NCBI GenBank assembly: GCA_965202905.1
Contig: OZ241868.1
Span: 2,790,001-2,854,000 of the forward strand
Length of the DNA: 64,000 nucleotides
Direction of reading: 5' to 3'
Origin: CAYFYS01 sp965202905
Lineage (GTDB): Bacteria; Pseudomonadota; Alphaproteobacteria; MPNO01
Position numbers and translations under genes: made by a program. The notes beneath the pieces were generated by a model. It saw only the letters and a program-made list of their open reading frames with translations, did no database searches and was not told the DNA's origin. Shown here piece by piece: positions 51,223 through 61,014 of the stretch (position 1 is the first letter of the stretch; the number at the start of each line of letters is the position of its first letter).

Positions 51223-52845
51223 ATGAGCCAGAGCGCCGAACCGGAACGGATCGTCATTTTTGACACCACGCTGCGCGACGGGGAGCAGTCGCCCGGCGCG
51301 TCGATGAACCTCGAAGAGAAGATCCGCATCGCTGAGATGCTGGCCGAACTCGGGGTCGATGTCATCGAGGCCGGCTTCCCGATCGCCTCCAACGGTGACT
51401 TCGAGGCCGTGCGCGAGATCTCGAAGCTGATCCGCGGGCCGGTGATCTGCGGGCTCGCCCGCTCCGGCCGGGCCGACATCGAGCGCGCCGCCGAGGCGCT
51501 GAAACCGGCCGGTCGCGCGCGCATCCACACCTTCATCGCCACCAGCCCGCTGCATATGAAGTACAAGCTGCAGATGGAGCCCGAGGATGTCCACGATGCG
51601 GTGATTGACAGCGTCACCCATGCCCGCAAGTACACCGACGACGTCGACTGGTCGCCGGAGGACGGCTCCCGCTCGGACCCGGACTTCCTGTGCCGTTGCG
51701 TGGAATCGGCGATCCGGGCGGGCGCGACCTGCATCAACCTGCCCGATACCGTCGGCTATGCCCTGCCCGAGGAGTTCGGCGGCATGATCCGCATGCTGCG
51801 CGAACGGGTGCCCAACAGCGACAGGGCGGTGTTCTCGGCCCACTGCCACAACGATCTGGGTCTCGCCGTGGCCAACTCGCTGGCCGCGATCTCCGCCGGC
51901 GCGCGCCAGGTGGAATGCACCGTCAACGGCCTCGGCGAGCGCGCCGGCAACGCCGCGCTCGAGGAGATCGTCATGGCGCTCAGGACGCGCCAGGACATGA
52001 TGCCGTATTTCTGCGCCGTCGAGACCGAGGTGATCGCCCGGATCTCGCGCATGGTCTCGACCGTCACCGGCTTCACCGTCCAGCCGAACAAGGCGATCGT
52101 CGGCGCCAACGCCTTCGCCCACGAGGCCGGCATCCACCAGGACGGCGTGCTCAAACACGCCGGGACCTACGAGATCATGACCCCGGAATCGGTCGGGCTG
52201 ACCCAGTCCACGCTGGTGATGGGCAAGCATTCCGGTCGCCATGCGTTCCGCGAGAAGATCCAGGAGCTGGGCTACGACATCGGCGAGAACGCGATGCAGG
52301 ATGTATTCCGGCGGTTCAAGGACCTGGCCGACAAGAAAAAGGACATCTTCGACGAGGACATCGTCGCGCTGATCGACGACGAGGTGATCCGCGACAACGA
52401 CCGGGTCCGGTTCGTCTCGCTGCAGGTGATCTGCGGCTCGCTGGGCCCGCAGACCGCCGAACTCGAACTCGAGATCGACGGCGAGCGCAGCCGCACCAAG
52501 TCCGGGGGCGACGGGCCGGTCGATGCGACCTTCAACGCGATCGGCCGCCTGTTCCCACACGCGTCCACGCTGAAGCTCTATCAGGTCCACGCGGTCACCG
52601 AGGGCACCGATGCGCAGGCCGAGGTGACCGTGCGGCTCGAGGAGGACGGCAAGACGGTCAACGGCCAGGGCGCGGACACCGACACCCTGGTCGCGTCCGC
52701 GCGCGCATACGTGAACGCGCTCAACAAGCTTTTGGTCAAGCGGGAGAAGACCGCGCCCGCGGCGTTGAGCGCCCGATGTCGCATAGCGCCGTCCGCCGGC
52801 TCGGGGCCGGCCGCCGCTTCGGGCGGCGAGCGAGGTATCGAGTGA
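51223..52845 (+). CDS. leuA: 2-isopropylmalate synthase
   Basis: The 540-residue enzyme condenses acetyl-CoA with 2-ketoisovalerate, the committed step to leucine. DTTLRDGEQSPGASM is near residues 11-25, metal His-x-His in FSAHCHNDLGLAVANS, then GLGERAGNAALEE, and a C-terminal LeuA allosteric domain from about residue 400 with the NAIGRLFPH motif. Start ATG at 51223 has GGAG upstream. It precedes mreB by 6 bases, so leucine synthesis and cell-shape genes share a region or transcript, as in other Rhodospirillales. Confidence 0.94.
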   Translation: MSQSAEPERIVIFDTTLRDGEQSPGASMNLEEKIRIAEMLAELGVDVIEAGFPIASNGDFEAVREISKLIRGPVICGLARSGRADIERAAEALKPAGRARIHTFIATSPLHMKYKLQMEPEDVHDAVIDSVTHARKYTDDVDWSPEDGSRSDPDFLCRCVESAIRAGATCINLPDTVGYALPEEFGGMIRMLRERVPNSDRAVFSAHCHNDLGLAVANSLAAISAGARQVECTVNGLGERAGNAALEEIVMALRTRQDMMPYFCAVETEVIARISRMVSTVTGFTVQPNKAIVGANAFAHEAGIHQDGVLKHAGTYEIMTPESVGLTQSTLVMGKHSGRHAFREKIQELGYDIGENAMQDVFRRFKDLADKKKDIFDEDIVALIDDEVIRDNDRVRFVSLQVICGSLGPQTAELELEIDGERSRTKSGGDGPVDATFNAIGRLFPHASTLKLYQVHAVTEGTDAQAEVTVRLEEDGKTVNGQGADTDTLVASARAYVNALNKLLVKREKTAPAALSARCRIAPSAGSGPAAASGGERGIE

Positions 52846-52851
52846 GGGACG

Positions 52852-53892
52852 ATGTTCTCTAGAGTGTTTGGGCTTCTGTCATCGGATATGGCGATCGATC
52901 TGGGGACCGCGAACACGCTGGTCTATGTGAAATCGCGCGGCATCGTGGTCAACGAGCCCTCGGTGGTCGCCATCGCGACCGTCAGGGGCCGGAAGCAGGT
53001 GCTGGCGGTGGGCGACGAGGCCAAGAGGATGCTGGGCCGCACGCCCGGCGGCATCGACGCCATCCGGCCGCTGCGCGACGGTGTGATCGCGGATTTCGAG
53101 ATCGCCGAGGAGATGATCAAGTACTTCATCCACAGGGTGCATAACCGGCGCAGTTTCGCCAGCCCCCAGATCGTCGTTTGCGTGCCCTCGGGCTCTACGG
53201 CGGTCGAGCGCCGCGCAATTCAGGAATCGGCCGAACGCGCCGGGGGGCGGCGAGTGTTCCTGGTCCCCGAGCCCATGGCGGCGGCGATCGGCGCCGGACT
53301 GCCGGTCACCGAGCCGACCGGCTCCATGGTGGTCGACATCGGCGGCGGCACCACGGAGGTCGCGGTGCTCTCGCTGGGCGGCATCGTCTACTCGCGCTCG
53401 GTCCGCGTCGGCGGCGACAAGATGGACGAGGCGATCATCGCCTATATCCGGCGCAACCATAACCTGCTGGTGGGCGAGAGCAGCGCCGAGCGGATCAAGA
53501 AGCAGATCGGTTCGGCCTGCGCGCCGGCCGATGGCGAGGGCGAGCTGATGGAGATCAAGGGGCGCGACCTGATGAACGGCGTGCCCAAGGAGCTGGCGAT
53601 CTCCGAGCGCCAGATCGCCGAGAGCTTGGCCGAGCCGGTGAGCGCGATCATCGAGTCGGTCAAGGTGGCGCTGGAGCACACCGCGCCGGAGCTCGCCGCC
53701 GACATCGTGGACAAGGGGATCGTCCTAACCGGGGGCGGCGCGTTGCTGAGCAATGTCGACCTGGTCCTGCGCCACGCGACGGGATTGGCCGTCACGCTGG
53801 CCGACGAGCCGCTTTCCTGCGTGGCCCTGGGGACGGGGCGCTGTCTCGAGGAGATGAAGACGTTAAAGAACGTCCTGACGAACATGTTTTGA
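52852..53892 (+). CDS. mreB: Rod-shape determining actin-like protein MreB
   Basis: The 346-residue actin homologue has phosphate-1 loop SSDMAIDLGTANTLVYV, phosphate-2 VVDIGGGTTEVAVLSLGG and the adenosine motif VLTGGGALLSNVD. It polymerises on the membrane with MreC, MreD, RodA and PBP2 to guide side-wall synthesis. ATG at 52852 follows AGTGAGGG. It heads the operon mreB-mreC-mreD-mrdA-rodA. Confidence 0.96.
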   Translation: MFSRVFGLLSSDMAIDLGTANTLVYVKSRGIVVNEPSVVAIATVRGRKQVLAVGDEAKRMLGRTPGGIDAIRPLRDGVIADFEIAEEMIKYFIHRVHNRRSFASPQIVVCVPSGSTAVERRAIQESAERAGGRRVFLVPEPMAAAIGAGLPVTEPTGSMVVDIGGGTTEVAVLSLGGIVYSRSVRVGGDKMDEAIIAYIRRNHNLLVGESSAERIKKQIGSACAPADGEGELMEIKGRDLMNGVPKELAISERQIAESLAEPVSAIIESVKVALEHTAPELAADIVDKGIVLTGGGALLSNVDLVLRHATGLAVTLADEPLSCVALGTGRCLEEMKTLKNVLTNMF

Positions 53893-53967
53893 CCCGGCCT
53901 CGAGGCGGCAGGGTGGAAAGAAGCGGCCCGCGCCGCTCAAACGCCTGGGTGAGGGGGCTTTGAGTCC

Positions 53968-54852
53968 GTGAAATACCGCCCGGGATCCGTCATCGGGCTG
54001 GCGGTGCCCGTCGGGGCGCTGGCCCAGCGCTTTGCGTTTCTGCTTCTGATCGTCGTCGCCTTCGGCGTGATGCTGCTGGGCAAGGCGGAGATCGTCCTGG
54101 TCGAGCGAATTCGGACCGGCGTGGTCGACTTCGTTGCGCCGATCATGGGCCTGATGTCGCGCCCGGCGGCCGTCGTCGCCGACGCCATCGCCGACATCAA
54201 CGAGCTTGGCCGGCTGCGCGAGGAGAACGAGCGGCTCAGGCTGCAGAACGAGCGGCTGATCCAGTGGCAGGCCGCGGCCCGCCGGCTGTCCGGCGAGAAC
54301 GACCAGTTCCGCAAGCTCCTGCGCTTCGCGCCCGAGTCCAACGTCCACTTCACCGGCGCGCGGGTGGTCGCGGACGCCGGCGGGGTCTTCGTCCGCTCGA
54401 TCATCGTCGCTGCCGGCGCGCGGGACGGCGTCGCCAAGGGTCAGGCGGTGGTCGCCGGCGACGGCATGGCCGGCCGCGTGCTGGCGGTGGGCGGCCGCTC
54501 GGCCCGGGTGCTGCTGCTCACCGACCTCAACTCGCGCGTCCCGGTGATGCTGGAGGAGTCCCGCGAACGCGCGATCCTGGCCGGCGACAACTCCGATCGT
54601 CCGCAGATCCGGTTCCTGCGCGACGACGCGGCCGTCAACACCGGAGATCGGGTCGTCACGTCCGGCCACGGCGGCGTACTGCCGCCCGGCCTGCCCATCG
54701 GGATCGTCTCCGGCGTCGGCGAGGACGCCCTTCGCGTCCGCCTGTTCGTCGACCCGATCAGGCTCGAGTTCGTGCGGATCCTCGACTATCCGGAAGTCTC
54801 CTTCGACCGGTCGATCCCCGCACGCACATCCTCGCGCGGGTCCGATCGATGA
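53968..54852 (+). CDS. mreC: Rod-shape determining protein MreC
   Basis: The 294-residue protein has an N-terminal membrane helix (about residues 22-40), a coiled coil rich in Leu/Glu/Arg (about 70-110, RLREENERLRLQNERLI), and two periplasmic beta domains with GMAGRVLAVGGRSARVLLLTD and SGHGGVLPPGLPIG. The start is GTG at 53968, with no in-frame ATG that keeps the helix. The stop overlaps the mreD start (ATGA). Confidence 0.92.
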   Translation: MKYRPGSVIGLAVPVGALAQRFAFLLLIVVAFGVMLLGKAEIVLVERIRTGVVDFVAPIMGLMSRPAAVVADAIADINELGRLREENERLRLQNERLIQWQAAARRLSGENDQFRKLLRFAPESNVHFTGARVVADAGGVFVRSIIVAAGARDGVAKGQAVVAGDGMAGRVLAVGGRSARVLLLTDLNSRVPVMLEESRERAILAGDNSDRPQIRFLRDDAAVNTGDRVVTSGHGGVLPPGLPIGIVSGVGEDALRVRLFVDPIRLEFVRILDYPEVSFDRSIPARTSSRGSDR

Positions 54853-55361
54853 GCGAGACCTTCGAGCGCCTCGATAAGTTCGCGACCGCCCTGACTCCGT
54901 TCGCGCTCTCGGCGGTGCTGGCGATGTTCACGACCATGCCGATCTATCTGCCGAGCTTCGGGCCGGCGGCGCCGAACCTCGCTTTGGTCGCGGTCTTCTA
55001 CTGGACCATCTACCGGCCCGACCTGCTGCCGGCGGGCGCGGTGCTGGCGCTCGGGCTGTGGCAGGATCTCCTGATCGGCTCGCCGTTCGGGATCAACGCG
55101 ATCACGCTACTGTTCGTCCACGGCGCGATCGCCTTCCAGCGCCCGTTCTTCCGGGGCAAGTCGTTTGCCGTGATCTGGTGGGCGTTCGGGTTGACGGCCG
55201 CCATCGCCGCGCTGATCTTCTGGTTGATAACGATGAGCTATCACTTGGTCGCGGTCGACCCGGCGCGGCTTGTCTTCCAGTTCGCGCTCACGCTTGCCGC
55301 TTATCCGTTCCTCACTTGGCTGTTCGCCAGGATTCACCACGCCATCCTGCGTCGGTCCTGA
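54849..55361 (+). CDS. mreD: Rod-shape determining protein MreD
   Basis: The 170-residue membrane protein has five to six helices, beginning after residue 15, with the family-like GLWQDLLIGSPFGINAITLL. It links MreC to the peptidoglycan machinery. It overlaps the mreC stop by four bases and ends 8 bases before mrdA. Its low conservation is normal for MreD; position in the operon supports the call. Confidence 0.88.
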   Translation: MSETFERLDKFATALTPFALSAVLAMFTTMPIYLPSFGPAAPNLALVAVFYWTIYRPDLLPAGAVLALGLWQDLLIGSPFGINAITLLFVHGAIAFQRPFFRGKSFAVIWWAFGLTAAIAALIFWLITMSYHLVAVDPARLVFQFALTLAAYPFLTWLFARIHHAILRRS

Positions 55362-55369
55362 GGCGGGCG

Positions 55370-57244
55370 ATGTACCGAGACAACGAGAAACAGCGCCTGT
55401 TCACCCGCCGGGCCGCAATGCTGGGCGGCGGCAAGCTGGTCGTCATGTCGATCCTGGCCGGGCGGATGTACCAGCTCCAGGTGATCGAGTCCGACCGCTA
55501 CAAGATGCTGGCGGAGGACAACCGGATCAATCTGCGCCTGATCGCCCCGCCGCGCGGGCGCATCTTCGATCGGTTCGGCGCGCCGCTGGCGGTCAACCGC
55601 GAGAACTACCGCGTGCTCCTGATCGCCGAGCAAGCCAGAAATATCGGGCGCACGCTGGACGTGCTCGACCGGCTGATCGACCTGACCGAGGTTGAGCGCG
55701 ACTGGGTCCTGCGCGAGACCGGGAAGCGGCGGTCCTTCGTGCCGGTCACCGTGCGCGAGGACCTGGACTGGCGCGAGGTCGCCTCGATCTCGGTCAACGC
55801 GCCGGACCTGCCGGGCGTGTCGATCGATGTCGGCCAAGTCCGCGAATACCCCAATTCGGTCAAGTCGGCCCATGTGCTGGGCTACGTCGCCGCGGTCGGC
55901 GAGTCCGAGCGGGCCGGCGATCCGCTGCTCGAGCTGCCGGGCTTCAGGATCGGCAAGGACGGCGTCGAGAGGACCCGCGACGAGGCGCTGCGCGGCAAGG
56001 CGGGATCGAGCCAGGTCGAGGTTAATGCCGTCGGCCGGGTGATCCGCGAACTCGACCGCAAAGACGGCGTGCCGGGCGACGACATCCGGCTCACCCTGGA
56101 CCTGCCGTTACAGGCCTTCACCCAGGACCGGCTATCCGGCAAGCAGTCCGCCGCGGCGGTGCTGATGGGGGTCGAGATGGGCGACATCCTGGCGATGGCC
56201 TCCACCCCCAGCTTCGAGCCGAACCAGTTCGCCAAGGGGCTGAGCGCCGCGACCTGGGACTCGGTGGCGTCCAACCCGCTGACCCCGCTGATCAACAAGG
56301 CGATCGCGGGCAGCTACGCGCCAGGCTCGACCTTCAAGATGATCGTCGCCCTGGCCGCGCTCGAGGCCGGCGTCTCGCCGCCCGACCGCCGCGTGTTCTG
56401 CCCCGGCTTCATACGGCGCGGCCGGGGCCGCTTCCACTGCTGGCGCAAGTACGGCCACGGCTGGCTCGACATGGTGGGCGCGATCAAGCAATCCTGCGAC
56501 GTCTATTTCTACGACCTTGCCGAGAAGATCGGCATCGACGGGATCTCCGCGATGGCGCTGCGGCTCGGCCTGGGCGCCAGGCTGCTCGAGGATCTGCCGG
56601 GTGAGCGCGCCGGCCTGGTGCCGACGCCGGAATGGAAGCTCGCCATCAAGGGCGGGAAGTGGCAGAAGGGCGAGACCTTGATCACCGGCATCGGCCAGGG
56701 CTTCATGCTGGCCACGCCGTTGCAGCTTGCGGTGATGACCGCGCGCGTGGCCACGGGCCGGGCGGTGACGCCCCGGCTTATCCAGGAGGGGCCCGGCGGC
56801 GAGGCGCGGCCCCGGCCGGAATTTCCCTCGCTCGAGATCCCCGAGCGGGCGCTCGCGCTGGTGCGCCGGGGGATGGACGCGGCCGCCAACGAGAAGCGCG
56901 GCACCGCTTACCGGCACGCCATCCGCGAGAAAGGTTTCGAGCTCGCCGGCAAGACCGGCACCTCCCAGGTGCGGCGGATCTCCAGGCGGGAGCGCAAATC
57001 CCGCGTGCTCAAGAACCACGAGCGGCCGTGGCGCGAGCGCGACCACGCGCTGTTCGTCGCCTACGCTCCGGTCGAGATGCCGCGCTATGCGATTGCCGTG
57101 CTGGTCGAGCACGGCGGGTCGGGCGCTTCGGTCGCCGCCCCGATCGCCAGCGACATCCTGCTCGAAACCCAGCGGCGCGACCCGCTGGGCAGGGACGCCG
57201 CGGACCGCCTGGCGGCCGCCGAGCCCGGCCCGGGCCGCGGCTGA
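55370..57244 (+). CDS. mrdA: Penicillin-binding protein 2 (transpeptidase)
   Basis: The 624-residue class B PBP has one N-terminal helix (about residues 16-33), a pedestal domain, and the transpeptidase domain. The serine motif is SYAPGSTFKM (about 316-325), the second motif is in QSCDVYFYDLA, and KTGTSQ is the third. A LAPPRGRIFDR-like APPRGRIFDRFGAPLAVN near residue 62 is typical. It cross-links peptidoglycan in the elongasome with RodA, encoded next. Confidence 0.95.
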   Translation: MYRDNEKQRLFTRRAAMLGGGKLVVMSILAGRMYQLQVIESDRYKMLAEDNRINLRLIAPPRGRIFDRFGAPLAVNRENYRVLLIAEQARNIGRTLDVLDRLIDLTEVERDWVLRETGKRRSFVPVTVREDLDWREVASISVNAPDLPGVSIDVGQVREYPNSVKSAHVLGYVAAVGESERAGDPLLELPGFRIGKDGVERTRDEALRGKAGSSQVEVNAVGRVIRELDRKDGVPGDDIRLTLDLPLQAFTQDRLSGKQSAAAVLMGVEMGDILAMASTPSFEPNQFAKGLSAATWDSVASNPLTPLINKAIAGSYAPGSTFKMIVALAALEAGVSPPDRRVFCPGFIRRGRGRFHCWRKYGHGWLDMVGAIKQSCDVYFYDLAEKIGIDGISAMALRLGLGARLLEDLPGERAGLVPTPEWKLAIKGGKWQKGETLITGIGQGFMLATPLQLAVMTARVATGRAVTPRLIQEGPGGEARPRPEFPSLEIPERALALVRRGMDAAANEKRGTAYRHAIREKGFELAGKTGTSQVRRISRRERKSRVLKNHERPWRERDHALFVAYAPVEMPRYAIAVLVEHGGSGASVAAPIASDILLETQRRDPLGRDAADRLAAAEPGPGRG

Positions 57245-57263
57245 ACCCGGGCGGGAGGCTTGG

Positions 57264-58412
57264 TTGGGTCTGGGAATCGTCACCGGCCGGGGCATGTCGC
57301 TGGGTCAGAAGCTGGCCCAGCTCGACTGGCCGCTGGTGATTCTGCTGTGCGCCATCGCCGCCGTCGGTGTCGCTATGCTGTATTCGGCCGGCAACGGAAG
57401 CTGGGAGCCGTGGTCGATCCGCCAGACGGCGCGCTTCGGCGTGGCGCTGGCGCTGATGCTGGCGGTGGCGCTGGTCGACATCCGCTTCTGGATGCGCCAC
57501 GCCTATAAGATCTATGCCGTCGCGCTGGCGCTGCTGGTCATCGTCGAGGTGGCGGGCGCGAGCAGCATGGGCGCCCAGCGCTGGATCGACGTCGGGTTCT
57601 TCACGCTACAACCCTCCGAGGCAATGAAGATCGCCCTGGTATTGGGGCTCGCGCGCTACTTCCACGGCGCGACCGTCGAGGATGTCCGCCGGTTCAGAGT
57701 CCTGGTCGCGCCGGTCCTGATGATCGCGGCGCCGGCGGCTCTCGTGCAGAACCAGCCCGATCTCGGCACCGCGGTGATGCTGGTGATGGGTGGGGCGGCG
57801 ATCCTGTTCGTGGTCGGCGTCCGGCTGTGGAAGTTCGCGATCGCCGGCGTCGTCGGGCTCGCGGCGCTGCCGGTCGCGTGGGCGCTGCTCATGCCCTATC
57901 AGCGCGTGAGGGTCCGCACCTTCCTCGATCCCGAGACCGATCCGCTGGGGGCGGGCTATCATATCCTGCAATCCAAGATCGCGCTGGGCTCGGGCGGGAT
58001 CTTCGGCAAGGGCTTCATGCAGGGCACCCAGGCGCATCTCAACTTCCTGCCCGAGCGCCAGACCGACTTCATCTTCACCATGCTGGCCGAGGAGTTCGGG
58101 CTGCTCGGCGGGCTCGGCCTGCTCGGGCTGTTCCTCTTGCTGCTCGCCTACGGCGTCGCGATCTCGGTCCGCGTACGCAACCAGTTCGGCCGGATCGTCG
58201 GCATGGGCGTCACGGTGACGGTCTCGCTCTACGTGTTCATCAACATCGCCATGGTGATGGGCCTGGTCCCGGTGGTCGGCGTGCCCCTTCCGCTGATCTC
58301 GTATGGCGGCACTGCGATGCTGTCGGTGATGATCGGATTCGGCCTGCTGCTTTCGGCCAGCATCCACCGCGACGTGAGCATCGGAAAGTCCGGCGTGTTC
58401 GAGGATTGCTGA
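57264..58412 (+). CDS. rodA: Rod-shape determining glycosyltransferase RodA (SEDS)
   Basis: The 382-residue SEDS protein has about ten helices. It carries GAQRWIDVGFFTLQPSE, QNQPDLGTAVML with the conserved catalytic Asp, and VPLPLISYGGTAMLSVMIGFGL. It polymerises lipid II and works with PBP2. A TTG at 57264 is preceded by GGGAGG at 5 bases, and an ATG at 57294 would give a protein 10 residues shorter; TTG is preferred. It is the last elongasome gene of this operon. Confidence 0.93.
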   Translation: MGLGIVTGRGMSLGQKLAQLDWPLVILLCAIAAVGVAMLYSAGNGSWEPWSIRQTARFGVALALMLAVALVDIRFWMRHAYKIYAVALALLVIVEVAGASSMGAQRWIDVGFFTLQPSEAMKIALVLGLARYFHGATVEDVRRFRVLVAPVLMIAAPAALVQNQPDLGTAVMLVMGGAAILFVVGVRLWKFAIAGVVGLAALPVAWALLMPYQRVRVRTFLDPETDPLGAGYHILQSKIALGSGGIFGKGFMQGTQAHLNFLPERQTDFIFTMLAEEFGLLGGLGLLGLFLLLLAYGVAISVRVRNQFGRIVGMGVTVTVSLYVFINIAMVMGLVPVVGVPLPLISYGGTAMLSVMIGFGLLLSASIHRDVSIGKSGVFEDC

Positions 58413-58477
58413 GCGGCGTCCGGCCCGCGCGCTCTGGCCAACCCGGCCCGGTTTTGCTATAAGCCCCTCCCCGTGGC

Positions 58478-58553
<76 letters not shown>

Positions 58554-58620
58554 ATTAAACCAAGGCGCGATCCGCAGGACGACGACCGGGCGGCCGCGCG
58601 ACTCCCTGCCGCGCGATGCG

Positions 58621-59508
58621 CTACATCGACAGCCGCTGCTCGACCGCAGCCGCGCGGATCGCCTTCTGGATCTTCTCGAAGGCGCGGACCTCGATCTGGC
58701 GGATCCGCTCGCGCGAGACCCCGAACTCGCCGCTGAGCTCCTCCAGCGTGGCCGGCTCCTCGCTTAGGCGGCGCACTGTCAGGATCCGCCGCTCGCGCTC
58801 GTTGAGCTGGCGCAGCGCGTTGCCGAGGAGCCCGCGCCGGCGCTCGTACTCTTCGACCTCGGCGAGCCTTGTCTCCTGGGAGTCCGAGTCGTCGACCAGC
58901 CAGTCCATCCACTCGCCCTCGCCGTCCGCGCGGAGCGGCGCGTTGAGTGAGTTGTCCGGCGCGGCCATGCGTCGGTTCATCTGGACGACGTCATTCTCGG
59001 AGACGTTGAGCCGCTGGGCGATCTCGGCGACGTTATCGGGGTCGAGATCGCCGTCCTCGATCGCCTGGATCTCGCCCTTGATGCGGCGTAGGTTGAAGAA
59101 CAGCTTCTTCTGCGCCGCGGTCGTGCCGATCTTGACCAGCGACCAGGAATGCAGGATGTATTCCTGGATCGCCGCGCGGATCCACCACATCGCATAGGTC
59201 GCCAAGCGGAAGCCGCGGTCGGGATCGAACCGCTTGACCGCCTGCATCATGCCGACATTGCCTTCGGAGATCAGCTCGCCGAGCGGCAGCCCGTAGCCGC
59301 GGTAGCCGGTCGCGATCTTGGCGACCAGGCGCAAATGGCTGGTCACCAGCCGGTGCGCCGCCTCGGCGTCGCCATCTTCGCGCCAGCGCTTGGCCAGCAT
59401 GAATTCCTCGTTCGGCTCCAGAAGCGGGAATTTGCGGATGTTCTGCAAATAGCGCGACAGGTTGCTCTGCGGGTCGAGCTGCGGGACGCTGGGCAGGCTT
59501 GCGGTCAT
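58621..59508 (-). CDS. rpoH: RNA polymerase sigma-32 factor RpoH
   Basis: The 295-residue sigma-70 family protein has region 2 GYGLPLGELISEGNVGMMQAVKRFDPDRGF (reported in parts: GLPLGELISEGNVGMMQAV and KRFDPDRGFRLATYAMWWI), then the RpoH-box QKKLFFNLRR that marks heat-shock sigma factors. Region 4 ends with FGVSRERIRQIEVRAFEKI. It directs heat-shock transcription. An ATG 25 codons upstream adds basic residues; ATG at 59508 has AAGGG upstream and normal length. Confidence 0.94.
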   Translation of the reverse strand: MTASLPSVPQLDPQSNLSRYLQNIRKFPLLEPNEEFMLAKRWREDGDAEAAHRLVTSHLRLVAKIATGYRGYGLPLGELISEGNVGMMQAVKRFDPDRGFRLATYAMWWIRAAIQEYILHSWSLVKIGTTAAQKKLFFNLRRIKGEIQAIEDGDLDPDNVAEIAQRLNVSENDVVQMNRRMAAPDNSLNAPLRADGEGEWMDWLVDDSDSQETRLAEVEEYERRRGLLGNALRQLNERERRILTVRRLSEEPATLEELSGEFGVSRERIRQIEVRAFEKIQKAIRAAAVEQRLSM

Positions 59509-59628
59509 ACGCCCTTTCTCTTTCGCTTCGCTCCGGCTCCTCGCGCGCGCCTCTGCCGGAGCCTGCGGCTGCGAATCCTTCATCGAAGCCCATCCTGCTT
59601 GAGAAATGGCGTCGCGCCCGACAACATT

Positions 59629-60663
59629 CTAGACCCTGTCCAAAACTTTCACTAATTCGCTCAAATCAAACGGAATTTCGGCAACAAAGTGCATCCTGCG
59701 ACCGGTCTCCGGGTGGACGAAGCCCAGGCGGTGGGCATGGAGCGCCTGCCGTTGGAGCGCACCCACCACGCGCGCGGCGGCTTTATCGGCAACCAGGGCA
59801 CGCCGGGCTGGGGTCAAGCCGCCGCCGTAGGCGGCATCGCCGATCACCGGCAGGCCCAGATGCGCAAGGTGAACACGAATCTGGTGGGTTCGACCCGTCG
59901 CGAGACGGCATTCGAGAACGCTCGCGGCTGGCCCCAGCGGGCGGAGCCGCCGCCAGCGCGTCAGCGCCGGGCGGCCGCCGGCCGGCAGCACGGCCATCTT
60001 CTTGCGGTTGCGCGGGTTGCGCCCGATACGACCTTCGATCGCGCCCTCGGCGCGGTGCGGCCGGCCCCAGACGAGCGCGGTATAGCCGCGGTCGATCGTG
60101 CGCGCCTTGAACTGGTCGGACAGCGCGGCGTGGCAGCGGTCGGTCTTGGCGATGACCATCAGCCCGCTGGTCAGCTTGTCCAACCGGTGGACGACGCCCG
60201 GCCGGCGCACCCCGCCGATCCCCGACAGGCTCGCCCCGCAATGGGCGATCAGCGCGTTGACCAGCGTTCCCGTCGCATTGCCGGGTGCGGGATGAACGAC
60301 CAGGCCGGCTTGCTTGTCCACCACGATCAGGTCCGCGTCCTCGTAAACGATGGCCAGCGGGATCGCCTCGCCCGCCGGCTCCGGCAGCGTAGAGTCCGGT
60401 AGAAAAACGGCGAAAATTTGACCCGATTTGACCCGATGGCCCGATTTGACCCGATGGGAGAGCCCGGTTATCGTCCGCGCGCCGTCGGCGGGATCGCCCG
60501 CGAGGCTGACATGGCCGGCCTCGATCAGGGCCTTTACCCGTGTGCGCGACAGAGTCGGCAGCGCCCCGGCCAGCACCCGGTCGAGCCGGTCGCCCGCCGC
60601 GTCCGGAGGCGCCGCGACGATGTGGCGGCCGCCGCTTTCCGGACCGTCCGATCGGTCTTCCAT
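59629..60663 (-). CDS. rluD: RluA/RluD-family pseudouridine synthase
   Basis: The 344-residue protein has an N-terminal S4 RNA-binding domain (RLDRVLAGALPTLSRTRVKA, about residues 26-45) and the catalytic motif GVVHRLDKLTSGLMVIAK with the active Asp. It would convert uridines in 23S rRNA to pseudouridine. Between the domains is a tandem HRVKSGHRVKSG, which comes from an 18-base duplication at 60417-60454. Substrate RluD is inferred from length and position; RluC is possible. ATG at 60663 has no good ribosome site. Confidence 0.87.
   Translation of the reverse strand: MEDRSDGPESGGRHIVAAPPDAAGDRLDRVLAGALPTLSRTRVKALIEAGHVSLAGDPADGARTITGLSHRVKSGHRVKSGQIFAVFLPDSTLPEPAGEAIPLAIVYEDADLIVVDKQAGLVVHPAPGNATGTLVNALIAHCGASLSGIGGVRRPGVVHRLDKLTSGLMVIAKTDRCHAALSDQFKARTIDRGYTALVWGRPHRAEGAIEGRIGRNPRNRKKMAVLPAGGRPALTRWRRLRPLGPAASVLECRLATGRTHQIRVHLAHLGLPVIGDAAYGGGLTPARRALVADKAAARVVGALQRQALHAHRLGFVHPETGRRMHFVAEIPFDLSELVKVLDRV
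60417..60454. repeat. Short internal repeat TTTGACCCGA, three copies within rluD
   Basis: TTTGACCCGA occurs at 60417-60426, 60427-60436 and 60445-60454. Read in reverse, two copies give the duplicated HRVKSG hexapeptide after the S4 domain, and the third falls in a different frame. It looks like a young slippage or duplication event. Confidence 0.75.
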
Positions 60664-60684
60664 GGGAGAGAGTGAGCACAATCC

Positions 60685-60972
60685 ATGAGGGCGCTCAAGG
60701 CTCTTGTCATCGGCATGGGGGTGCTGATCGTCGCCGGGCTGGCGGCGGTCGCGTTCGCCATCGCTAACCACGTCGGTACGCGCGCGCCGGCCGAGACCGC
60801 CGCGCCCTTGCTCATCCCGCCCGGCGCGGAGATCCTCGAAACCGACCTCGAACGCGCGGCCATCGCGCTGCGCCTGCGCCTTGCCGACGGCACGATCGCG
60901 ATCCACGTCCACGACCGCGCAAGCGGCCGGCGTATCGGCGCCTACCCGATTGCGCCCGCCGGCGGCCCTTGA
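60685..60972 (+). CDS. DUF6476-like small membrane protein
   Basis: The 95-residue protein has a positively charged start MRALKALVIGMGVLIVAGL that runs into one membrane helix (about residues 7-28). A short periplasmic or cytosolic domain follows, with ILETDLERAAIALRLRLADG. The MRALK..VIGMGVLIV N-terminus is common in alphaproteobacteria and placed in DUF6476 as I recall. It is divergent from rluD, with a 21-base gap between starts. Function unknown. Confidence 0.7.
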   Translation: MRALKALVIGMGVLIVAGLAAVAFAIANHVGTRAPAETAAPLLIPPGAEILETDLERAAIALRLRLADGTIAIHVHDRASGRRIGAYPIAPAGGP

Positions 60973-61014
60973 TCCCCGAGGCCGGGCGCGCTAACATTAT
61001 GCGAGCGTCGCGAT

